DNA of 64,000 nucleotides from Clostridium rhizosphaerae. Lineage in GTDB: Bacteria > Bacillota > Clostridia > Clostridiales > Clostridiaceae. Within the stretch, counting starts at the first letter, position 1. The number at the start of each line of letters is the position of its first letter. Location: positions 496,001 through 560,000 of the forward strand of contig NZ_JAESWC010000001.1 in assembly GCF_016765585.1 (NCBI RefSeq), given 5' to 3'. A model generated the notes under the pieces. The model did not search any database. It saw only the letters and a list, made by a program, of their open reading frames with translations, and was not told the origin of the DNA. Below are positions 19,341 to 26,478 of the stretch, piece after piece. The position numbers were made by a program, and so were the translations under genes.

Positions 19341-20633
19341 ATGAGAACTGAGTTACAATGCTATGATATTTATCCAAAGGTGCTGTTAACTAAAAAGAAA
19401 ACAGTGATTACTATTGAAACACTAGATGAAAAATATAATTTTACTGGGGAAAATTATATAGTTAAGATTGTTCCAGTAAACCAAATAATGAATCATGAAT
19501 TTACAATGGAAAACACTATTGATACTAAGAATTATGATAATAAACTTGTATTTGAATACGAGTTTAAGAAAGAGCAGGAATATTATATTCGTTTATACAA
19601 AAAAGATAACTTAGTCCTTGGTGACAAAGGGATTCTTCAATTATCAGTTTATGCTGTAGAGCAAGATTTATATGAAAGAATACCTTTAAAGGGAGATCTT
19701 CATGTTCATAGCTGCAGGTCTGACGGAAAAGAATCTCCTGCTATAGTAGCATGTAATTATAGAAAACAAGGCTATGACTTCTTTTCACAAACAGATCATG
19801 GACAATATAATCCATCTGTTGAAGCTATTAATTCATTTAAAGATGTTAAAATTGATTTGAATATAGTAAATGGTGAAGAAGTACATTCTCCCGATAACTA
19901 TGTTCATATTATTAACTTTGGTTCAGAGTATAGTGTTAATGATATATACAGAGCAGACGAGAAAAAATATAGAAAAGAAGTAAATGAAATAATGGAAACT
20001 CTAACAGAACTTCCAAAAGATGTAGATAGATTTATATATGCTGCGTGCGTATGGGTATCCAACAAAATAAGAGAGGCCAATGGGCTTTCAGTGTTCTGCC
20101 ATCCGTTCTGGATTTCAAATACATATAATGTTACTCCAGAAATGTCAAGAGAGATATTAAATAATGGAGTATGTGATGCATTTGAGTTATTAGGTGGACA
20201 AACCGTGCACGAAAATAATATGCAAGTAGCTCTATATAACGATATTATGATAACACAAAAAAATAGAATTCCAATACTGGGTAACAGTGATTCACATGGA
20301 ACTATAAATGCTACATGGTTTGATATAGCTAAAACAATAGTATTTGCACATAAAAATGAAAAAAATGAGATTATAAAATCTATAAAAGATTTATATAGTG
20401 TAGCTGTTGATTCACCAAAAGGAGAATCTTATAGAGTTTATGGCTCATTACGTTTAGTAAATTACACAAGATTTTTAATGGAAAACTACTTCCCAATTCA
20501 TGATGAAATATGCATAGAAGAAGGAAGATTAATGAAAGAATATCACTTAAAGAGAGACGGAAGCAAGGAAGCATTAGAAAAATTAAGCGGCAGATGTGAT
20601 AAACTAATAAAGAAATATTTTGGGGTTATTTAG
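19341..20633 (+). CDS. PHP-domain metal-dependent hydrolase (CehA/McbA-like)
   Basis: Putative phosphoesterase of 430 residues. Seen: a beta-rich N-terminal domain of about 110 residues, then a PHP domain with the first metal motif GDLHVHSCRSDG (His121, His123, Asp128), QTDHGQY (Asp152, His153), FCHPFW and GNSDSHG. It has no signal peptide, so it acts in the cytoplasm. CTAGGAGG precedes the ATG. Its position 139 bases after the organophosphate-type carrier suggests that it works on the imported phosphate ester. PHP domains also occur in nucleases and polymerases, but the stand-alone form here fits a small-molecule phosphatase. Confidence 0.8.
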   Translation: MRTELQCYDIYPKVLLTKKKTVITIETLDEKYNFTGENYIVKIVPVNQIMNHEFTMENTIDTKNYDNKLVFEYEFKKEQEYYIRLYKKDNLVLGDKGILQLSVYAVEQDLYERIPLKGDLHVHSCRSDGKESPAIVACNYRKQGYDFFSQTDHGQYNPSVEAINSFKDVKIDLNIVNGEEVHSPDNYVHIINFGSEYSVNDIYRADEKKYRKEVNEIMETLTELPKDVDRFIYAACVWVSNKIREANGLSVFCHPFWISNTYNVTPEMSREILNNGVCDAFELLGGQTVHENNMQVALYNDIMITQKNRIPILGNSDSHGTINATWFDIAKTIVFAHKNEKNEIIKSIKDLYSVAVDSPKGESYRVYGSLRLVNYTRFLMENYFPIHDEICIEEGRLMKEYHLKRDGSKEALEKLSGRCDKLIKKYFGVI

Positions 20634-20638
20634 ATTAT

Positions 20639-20663
20639 AAAAAAAGTGGTCAGTCAAGACCAC
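20639..20663 (-). terminator. Terminator of the WG-repeat gene
   Basis: On the minus strand GTGGTC and GACCAC (20646-20663) form a six-base-pair stem with a six-base loop, followed by seven T residues. Confidence 0.8.
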
Positions 20664-20667
20664 CCGT

Positions 20668-20715
20668 AGGGAACGTGGATAGATCTGTGTAAATTCAAAT
20701 CTATTTACGTTCCCT
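20668..20715. repeat. Long near-perfect inverted repeat between convergent genes
   Basis: A 17-base arm beginning AGGGAACGT (20668-20684) and a 17-base arm ending ACGTTCCCT (20699-20715) differ only at two places that can form G-U pairs; the loop is 14 bases. It abuts the terminator of the WG-repeat gene, between convergent genes. It may act as a second, bidirectional terminator, although the T-runs are poor. Confidence 0.5.
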
Positions 20716-20724
20716 ATTCTTAAA

Positions 20725-21735
20725 CTATTCAACCTTCCAGATATACTCCCCTTTTTTATCAATATATCTTGTTCTATTTTCAAATAAAACTTTAGAAGCT
20801 CCATCTATAAACTTAGATACTTCATCAAAAACAGGATTTATAACAAAGTTTTCTTCCATGTCTATAAAGCCCCATTTGCCGTTAACTTCAACAGATATTA
20901 AACCTTCACTTACAACGTCAACATTATCATATTTTACAGCTATAACTTCTTTACCTTCTTTATTAATAAAACCATATTTATCTTCTATAGCAACAGCTGC
21001 AAGACCTTCATAGAAGCTGTCTGCCCAATCGTACTTAAATTCTATAACAGTTTTTCCTGAAGCATTTATATATCCATATTTATTGTTCAATTCAACTGCT
21101 GCTAAACCTTCGCTGAAATCATTAACTAAAGAGTACTTAGGCTTTATCACCATTTCTCCTTTATTATTTATATAACCATAATTTCCATTTACCTGAACAG
21201 CCGCCATTCCTTCACTGAAACCATGTGCATAATCATATTCAGGTTCTATAACTATTTTTCCGTTTTTATCTATGTATCCAAGCTTGCCGCCAAGCTGTAC
21301 TAGAGCTAAACCTTCGCTGAAATCATAAGCAGCTAAATACTCCGGCTCTATAACAATGCTGCCTTCTTTATTTATAAATCCCCACTTATAGCCTATTTGT
21401 ACAGCAGCAAGATCTTCCGCAAAACCATTAGCCTCATCATATACTGCTTTTATTTTTAGGTTACCCTTCTCATCTACAAAGCCTTTTTTACCGTTAAGCT
21501 CAACAACTGTGTAACCTTCACTGTACTCAAATACATCCTGAAATTCCTCTGAACTAACTATGCTGCCTGCTTTGTCTGTAAAACCAAAATTGTCTCCAAT
21601 TCCTATAACAGCCAGTTCTCCATAGAATTCCTCACCATATTCAAACTTTGGTTCTATAACTATTTTCCCTGTGTTATCAATATATCCATATTTTCCATTA
21701 AGCTTTATTGGATATAAACTTTTATTATCAGCCAT
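20725..21735 (-). CDS. WG-repeat protein
   Basis: A 336-residue protein made almost entirely of about ten WG (KWG) repeats of roughly 32 residues, each of the form GKYGYID..GK.VIEP.YD.A..FSEGLAAV. It has no signal peptide and no other domain. Known: WG repeats form beta-hairpin arrays thought to mediate protein binding; no enzyme activity is established. It is a single-gene unit with its own terminator, and its leader carries copy C of the dispersed leader repeat. AAGGAG precedes the ATG. Confidence 0.88.
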   Translation of the reverse strand: MADNKSLYPIKLNGKYGYIDNTGKIVIEPKFEYGEEFYGELAVIGIGDNFGFTDKAGSIVSSEEFQDVFEYSEGYTVVELNGKKGFVDEKGNLKIKAVYDEANGFAEDLAAVQIGYKWGFINKEGSIVIEPEYLAAYDFSEGLALVQLGGKLGYIDKNGKIVIEPEYDYAHGFSEGMAAVQVNGNYGYINNKGEMVIKPKYSLVNDFSEGLAAVELNNKYGYINASGKTVIEFKYDWADSFYEGLAAVAIEDKYGFINKEGKEVIAVKYDNVDVVSEGLISVEVNGKWGFIDMEENFVINPVFDEVSKFIDGASKVLFENRTRYIDKKGEYIWKVE

Positions 21736-21754
21736 TTAAAATTCTCCTTTCAGT

Positions 21755-21822
21755 TGAAACAATAGGTAGTTTAAGCCCCTCATTAACCCATTAAGGTCCA
21801 TTTAGGACTTCAACACCTTAAG
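21755..21822 (-). repeat. Leader repeat, copy C (before the WG-repeat gene)
   Basis: Read on the minus strand: GTTGAAGTCC-TAAAT-GGACCTTAAT, a GAGGGG stretch and TTAAACTACC, then the AAGGAG site of the WG-repeat gene. It matches copies at 40411-40490 and 45506-45585 but lacks their GCGAGCGGGAGCGAG core. The stem-loop with loop TAAAT is kept, with two G-U pairs and one mismatch. Confidence 0.6.
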
Positions 21823-21941
21823 TTGTTATATAATATATTTTTAGCATACCTTGCTGTCTTATATATTATTCTTTCTATATTTAAGTCCTATGACAATAAT
21901 ACATTATCATTGATTAAAAGGTCAAACTTTTAGCAAAATTG

Positions 21942-21974
21942 AAGCTGCCCGTATCATTTTAATACAAGCAGCTT
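21942..21974 (-). terminator. Terminator of the flotillin/ATP-grasp operon
   Basis: AAGCTGC (21942-21948) and GCAGCTT (21968-21974), with an inner GTAT/ATAC stem; on the minus strand it is followed by CAATTTT. It lies directly after the last gene of the operon. Confidence 0.75.
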
Positions 21975-21979
21975 TAAAA

Positions 21980-22573
21980 CTAATCTCCCAAGCTAAGCTC
22001 ACCCACATCCTTAATCTTATCCTTGCTTGAATAAATTATATAGTAGTAATGAGTCTTAACATCCTGATCCTTTTTATAAGTTCTTTTAAATGCTCTAACC
22101 TTGCCTTCAAGATTTTTATACTGAGAATTTTGTGCTTCATCTGTATACACTATATTAAAAAACTTTTTAGTAGCATCAATAGTATCTGAAGTCTGTCCGT
22201 CCTTTTCAGCCTGGAACCTTACATGAACTATATTATTCAAAGTGCCGGTTCCTGCATAATAGCCATCTAGATTTACTAAATTAGCCTCCTCCATAAATTC
22301 TTCTCCGGTTTGAGTGTAGCCTTCTAACGCCTCTACGTGTATTACCTTTTGACAACTGGATAACGCACCAACTGAAAACATTGCAATAATAAACAGAAAA
22401 AATCCCGCAAAGGCTAATGAGATCTTATTATTATTCTTTTTTACAGTCTTACTTCTTTTTTTAGGACTGTTTTGCTTTAGGGTGTTAGGATAATAATCAT
22501 TTCTGGGACTACTTTCCTTTAATGCATTAGGATAATAACCATTTCTTGTACCTTTATAATATTTCCCTTTCAA
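21980..22573 (-). CDS. Membrane-anchored protein of the ATP-grasp operon, unknown function
   Basis: A 197-residue protein with an unusual N-terminus: two imperfect repeats (NGYYPNALKESSPR and NDYYPNTLKQNSPK), a basic stretch KKRSKTVKKNNNK, one hydrophobic segment (about residues 52-71) and then LSSC, which could be a lipobox despite the long N-region. The remaining 120 residues are predicted outside the membrane and read as a small alpha/beta domain; I do not recognise it. It starts with TTG, six bases after GGGGG, and directly follows the ATP-grasp gene. The Tyr/Asn-rich cytoplasmic tail might be a modification target, which is inference only. Confidence 0.6.
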   Translation of the reverse strand: MKGKYYKGTRNGYYPNALKESSPRNDYYPNTLKQNSPKKRSKTVKKNNNKISLAFAGFFLFIIAMFSVGALSSCQKVIHVEALEGYTQTGEEFMEEANLVNLDGYYAGTGTLNNIVHVRFQAEKDGQTSDTIDATKKFFNIVYTDEAQNSQYKNLEGKVRAFKRTYKKDQDVKTHYYYIIYSSKDKIKDVGELSLGD

Positions 22574-22585
22574 AAAAATCCCCCT

Positions 22586-25030
22586 CTATTCTATAAATGC
22601 AGGAGTATAAATACATAAGTTTTGTGTTACGAACTTGCCAAGCCTTGTATATATTCCCGCAAATTCAGTTCCCGTTACATAAGCTCCAAAAATAGGATAT
22701 AATACATCCTGAAACTTATCTATATTATCATGAACAGTATAGTCAACATTAAGAGTATGAACTCTTCCCTGATATATATGATTTTCGTCCGGTATGTCCT
22801 TAAGCTCAAAAGCTAAATCTATGCCTCTTCCTTCTCTTGAAAGTATGGGCTTTACAATATAATCATAAGTTTCAAGCTTTTCTACATCAAGCGAAGTCTT
22901 TGGTATATATTTTGTTATAAGACGGCTTTCCTCTTCATTATAGAAACCTTGATTTAAAAACTCATACATAACTGCAAAAAAAGCCTTTGACTGTGAAATA
23001 ATAGTATGAGTCGGATTTATGGACAGTGTATTTTTAAGCGCTTCTTTTAAATCTGTCATCCCTTCTAAATCAAACCAATCCAGCGGATAATATCTATAAA
23101 CTGCATCCAGCTCTTTATTAAACAATGATATCTTCCCGCTATCAGACACGGTGCAGTCATATATAGTGCCAACAACAAATTCAAAAGGCAGCTCTTTTAA
23201 AGTTTTGTACAGGGTATTCGTAGTATACCAGTCTTCGTAGTAAGTACTTGATAAAATACCTATGGTTTTTATGCTGTGTACCTTTGAATAATCCTCCATT
23301 ATCTTTGTAAATTGCTTTATTATTTTGCTTTTAAGCTCCTCATTTGCACTGGACTTATTTATATTAAGTTCAGCTTTCATAATATTATCAATATAAAGGC
23401 TTTCAATAAGTCCTGCTGGAGTTTCTGAGTTTATCTCAAGAAGCTTTAAATTTCCGGAGAAATCTATTGCCCAATCCATTCTAGCTAAAAACACAAATTC
23501 CTCTGTAAACTTATACTTTAATATTTCCTTTAGATTCTCTATACCTAATATATCTGCAAAATAATCTATATTGTTGTATAAAAGAGATTGTGTCTTATGC
23601 ATTATAGAAGCCATTTTGCTAGTTGCCTCTTTAAGCTCCTCATACTTATTCTTTTCTAAAGTAATATAGTCAAGTCCTACATATTCAAAATTCTTTACAT
23701 ATCTTCCTGTAAAATCAGCCTCAAACATAGCCCTTTCAGTAATCTTATTCCAAAGCTTTTTTCGCTGTTTTTCGTCTAAAGCAGCAGAGTTTATTTTAAC
23801 TGCATCACTCTTTATGCCTATAGGAGTAATCCAGGTATAGTCGTCCGTAGTCAAATAATCACCGCTCCAGCGTATACAGCAGCCTGAAAGTTCATTATCA
23901 AATATAAAGCAGCCTATATTGGCAAAGGCTTTTGTAGGAATAACAAATTTCCCATCGGGAGTGTAGTAGGAATCACTTGGCTTAATTTCACAAAACTCTT
24001 GTATTATAAAATCCTTGCCACTTTCTAAAACATATTGAACACTTTTCTTCCATTCTTCTTCTGTATGAAGAGAGCCTATAAAAACATCTATACTGTATCT
24101 TCCATACACCGGTTTAAGTACAAGCTCGTTTTTGTGCTCTAATATATAATTTATCTTGGACTTATCAAATAGTTCTGTATGAGGTAAGGTTGCCGCTATA
24201 ATTTCCATTTCAAGCTCAGTCAGCCTTTTATCCTTTGCCTTAGTCAGCTGCCAAAGATATGTGTAAAGATTTTTGCACTGTCCAATTATAACTCTAGCAT
24301 CATTAGCTATATCTACTCTGCCTTTTTCAAAGACCTCAAGTATCTTATCAAAGTCATTTATTTCATAAGAAAACTCTGTAGGAAAGAGTCTTAAAATAAT
24401 ATCTATCTGTCTTTTAAAACCATATACCTGCTCATTTTCTACATAAAGATTTTTAGGTCCTACTCTTATGAACTCTACATTTTCTCTCTTGAGCTCCTTT
24501 TCCAAAAGATACATTATATGTGCCTCTTCAGCATGACAAGGATCTGATAGAAGAGCTATGGTATAGTTTTCTTTATGAGGCTGTGCTTTTAGAAGTTTTT
24601 CAAAGGCCTTTTTAAACCTATCTCTATATTCAAGATTTATATTATTATTAGCCTCCATTTCTCCTGTAGCTAATATTTCTCTTTGAGCACAAGGCTTGTC
24701 ATAATTGAATTCACTGTAGAAAACTCCGCCTTTAGCTCTAATAAAGCTGTCATATCTTACCCAAAAAGTATCTCCTAAAGGTCTTTTTAAATTTAGTATT
24801 TTATCCTTATATTGAAAGTCAGGTATAAAGCTCTGAAAATCCTTAAATTCATCGGTTATATTAGACATAATCCTATATACAAGCTTATTTAGTATTTCAG
24901 AACTGTCTTTAAATTCCTTGTACTCTTCCTTTGAGATATAAAAAGGAACAGTACAATAGATATCTTCTTTTCTAGTTGAATGAATCATATAATAATCAAA
25001 CAATAACTTGTCTGATAGTTTTCCGTACAT
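22586..25030 (-). CDS. Tandem ATP-grasp protein, glutathionylspermidine-synthase (YgiC) family
   Basis: An 814-residue cytoplasmic protein built from two copies of a pre-ATP-grasp plus ATP-grasp module. Seen: module 1 has FSEFNYDKPCAQRE (about 106-118), a Rossmann-like segment, and LVLKPVYGRYS (303-313); module 2 has LLEINSETPAGL (530-541), a second Rossmann-like segment, and VKPILSREGRGI (726-737). Module 2 is closer to the YgiC/Gss pattern. Known: this family forms amide bonds using ATP, and stand-alone YgiC-type members are uncharacterised or suspected peptide ligases. Neighbours: a Gly/Ser-rich exported protein, flotillin and an NfeD-type protein. It has no amidase domain, unlike E. coli Gss. 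AAGGGG precedes the ATG. Confidence 0.82.
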   Translation of the reverse strand: MYGKLSDKLLFDYYMIHSTRKEDIYCTVPFYISKEEYKEFKDSSEILNKLVYRIMSNITDEFKDFQSFIPDFQYKDKILNLKRPLGDTFWVRYDSFIRAKGGVFYSEFNYDKPCAQREILATGEMEANNNINLEYRDRFKKAFEKLLKAQPHKENYTIALLSDPCHAEEAHIMYLLEKELKRENVEFIRVGPKNLYVENEQVYGFKRQIDIILRLFPTEFSYEINDFDKILEVFEKGRVDIANDARVIIGQCKNLYTYLWQLTKAKDKRLTELEMEIIAATLPHTELFDKSKINYILEHKNELVLKPVYGRYSIDVFIGSLHTEEEWKKSVQYVLESGKDFIIQEFCEIKPSDSYYTPDGKFVIPTKAFANIGCFIFDNELSGCCIRWSGDYLTTDDYTWITPIGIKSDAVKINSAALDEKQRKKLWNKITERAMFEADFTGRYVKNFEYVGLDYITLEKNKYEELKEATSKMASIMHKTQSLLYNNIDYFADILGIENLKEILKYKFTEEFVFLARMDWAIDFSGNLKLLEINSETPAGLIESLYIDNIMKAELNINKSSANEELKSKIIKQFTKIMEDYSKVHSIKTIGILSSTYYEDWYTTNTLYKTLKELPFEFVVGTIYDCTVSDSGKISLFNKELDAVYRYYPLDWFDLEGMTDLKEALKNTLSINPTHTIISQSKAFFAVMYEFLNQGFYNEEESRLITKYIPKTSLDVEKLETYDYIVKPILSREGRGIDLAFELKDIPDENHIYQGRVHTLNVDYTVHDNIDKFQDVLYPIFGAYVTGTEFAGIYTRLGKFVTQNLCIYTPAFIE

Positions 25031-25044
25031 AATTTAACCCCTTC

Positions 25045-25383
25045 TTAACTTGAAGAACTTGATAGGTGTACTCCTGAGTATCCACTCTTTGAACCGGTTG
25101 AAGCAGTCCAACTTTTCCATCCTCCATTTGATATGGATTCATTGGAATTATTTATTGAGTAGCTGTGGAATATGAATGGAGTATGGAATCCCCCTCCACC
25201 AGACATTATTATTGGACTTCCGCTATTTTGCTGTTCCTGCTTTTGCATTTCCTCTTCATCAACTACTACCTTAGGCGGCTTTTTTTCACAGCCTGTTTCA
25301 AAAAGAGGATTTGCTAGTACCATAGATACTACCATAGCAAGAGCTACTGCCTTGGACTTTCCTTTATTCTCTTTTTCGCTCAT
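25045..25383 (-). CDS. Short exported Gly/Ser-rich protein (YgiB-like role suspected)
   Basis: A 112-residue protein. Seen: a charged N-terminus, one hydrophobic stretch (about residues 12-28), then ETGCEKKPP, a lipobox-like Cys with a non-standard -3 residue; an acidic Gln-rich linker; and a low-complexity Gly/Ser/Asn/His-rich tail ending GVHLSSSSS. Its layout recalls E. coli YgiB (DUF1190), the lipoprotein paired with the ATP-grasp protein YgiC. It overlaps the upstream gene by 20 bases and precedes the ATP-grasp gene by 14 bases, so the products are likely coupled. Inference: membrane-attached partner or substrate of the ligase. GGGGAG precedes the ATG. Confidence 0.65.
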   Translation of the reverse strand: MSEKENKGKSKAVALAMVVSMVLANPLFETGCEKKPPKVVVDEEEMQKQEQQNSGSPIIMSGGGGFHTPFIFHSYSINNSNESISNGGWKSWTASTGSKSGYSGVHLSSSSS

Positions 25384-26017
25384 TTAATATCTCCCCTATA
25401 TCAATCATGTTTACAGTAAAATCATTTTCTTTTAGATAATCTAAATAGCACTTTATATCTTCTTTTATATCTTTATCATATAAAAAACTAACTGATCTTT
25501 TGTTTAGTTTCCTTAGCATATCGATATCCGGCATCTCTTCTTCAGTTATTTCATACTGATTATTAAAAACCATAGGATTATTTATATCCATACCATTTAT
25601 ATATCTGTTCTTATCAAGTATAAAAGCCCAGCTTATTGGTTTTATAGGCTCAATTACATCCGCTGCTCCAACGAGTGTTTCAATAAGTCTATTATCTCCG
25701 ACTATGCCATAAGGATGAAAAAGGAAGTTATAAGACAGTATAGGACAAACCCTAAATTCATTGTTTAATACTACTGCCGTATTAATACCAAGCATGCTGT
25801 CTACATCTGCTATTAATATTCTATCTTCCTCAATATTTTCCTTTAAAGCCTTTCTAAGCTCATCTTTTATTTTAAAATCCTTATTTAAGTTTAACTCAAA
25901 GTCCTCCATATATTTTGCCGTAACAAAGGGTGAAGACTTAAACAAATATTCAAACTCACAAGAATTAGCAGTCCACTTTTTATATATTAGGTACCATTCT
26001 ACATTACTTAATCTCAT
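25364..26017 (-). CDS. Unknown conserved-looking protein of the ATP-grasp operon
   Basis: About 217 residues, soluble, acidic, with no recognisable motif. The open frame extends upstream, but the ATG at 26017 (MRLSNVEWYL) has GGCGG eight bases before it and overlaps the stop of the previous gene by 14 bases, so I choose it over the ATG at 26035. Seen: mixed alpha/beta composition with a Pro-containing middle (IEPIKPISWAFIL). It overlaps genes on both sides, which argues for tight co-expression with the duplicated small protein and the Gly/Ser-rich protein. No function is assigned. Confidence 0.6.
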   Translation of the reverse strand: MRLSNVEWYLIYKKWTANSCEFEYLFKSSPFVTAKYMEDFELNLNKDFKIKDELRKALKENIEEDRILIADVDSMLGINTAVVLNNEFRVCPILSYNFLFHPYGIVGDNRLIETLVGAADVIEPIKPISWAFILDKNRYINGMDINNPMVFNNQYEITEEEMPDIDMLRKLNKRSVSFLYDKDIKEDIKCYLDYLKENDFTVNMIDIGEILNERKRE

Positions 26018-26399
26018 AGTGTGTTCCGCCCTCATGAACAAAAGCAATTACAGGAAAAGTAGATACTATATGAGTCAGCCCTTCTTCCCCGGAAACTATT
26101 ATGTTATGCTCGTTAATAGCTTTTACCACTCCATTAAATTCAATTTCAGGGCTTGAACTATTATAAGCCTTTTCTGAATAGTATATATACACAGGCTTAA
26201 GCATATGATAGCCTCCAGCATAATCTCCATCATAAACTATAGAAACCACATTAGTCATTGGTATAATATGTTCATAGCCCTCATGGTCTTTTACAACAAG
26301 ATTATGGCCTGTAACCTTTATTATATCTCCCTTTAAAGTCACCTCTGGATTGCTATCATTATAGCTTCTAATTGAATTATATATATAAATATTGCACAT
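26004..26399 (-). CDS. Small protein made of an internal duplication, unknown function
   Basis: 131 residues formed by two copies of the same roughly 54-residue beta-rich unit: residues 5-58 (YIYNSIRSYNDSNPEVTLKG..) and 71-124 (YIYYSEKAYNSSSPEIEFNG..), each with a H-N-[LI]-[VI]-V turn followed by a segment ending V.[YH][DE]G. The fold may be a small barrel of the Sm/OB size class, which is inference. The frame opens at 26459, inside a hairpin; AAGGAG nine bases before the ATG at 26399 sets the start. It overlaps the next gene. Confidence 0.6.
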   Translation of the reverse strand: MCNIYIYNSIRSYNDSNPEVTLKGDIIKVTGHNLVVKDHEGYEHIIPMTNVVSIVYDGDYAGGYHMLKPVYIYYSEKAYNSSSPEIEFNGVVKAINEHNIIVSGEEGLTHIVSTFPVIAFVHEGGTHYEIK

Positions 26400-26432
26400 A
26401 GAACATCTCTCCTTCAATAAACTTTTACTTTT

Positions 26433-26462
26433 AAAATGCGTGACATATGCGTCACGCATTTT
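26433..26462. terminator. Perfect 12-base-pair hairpin inside the flotillin operon
   Basis: AAAATGCGTGAC (26433-26444) and GTCACGCATTTT (26451-26462) are exact inverted repeats around a six-base loop, between the flotillin gene and the duplicated small-protein gene. On the minus strand only a short T-run (TTTT) follows, so it may reduce rather than stop transcription into the ATP-grasp genes, or protect the flotillin mRNA end. Confidence 0.65.
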
Positions 26463-26478
26463 ATCATTTCTTATTCAA

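Noticed and set aside
20725-21735. Regular repeats in DNA that could suggest a CRISPR or satellite array
   Set aside because: They are about 100-base coding repeats that translate to WG repeats in one frame, with diverged DNA; no short identical repeats with unique spacers.
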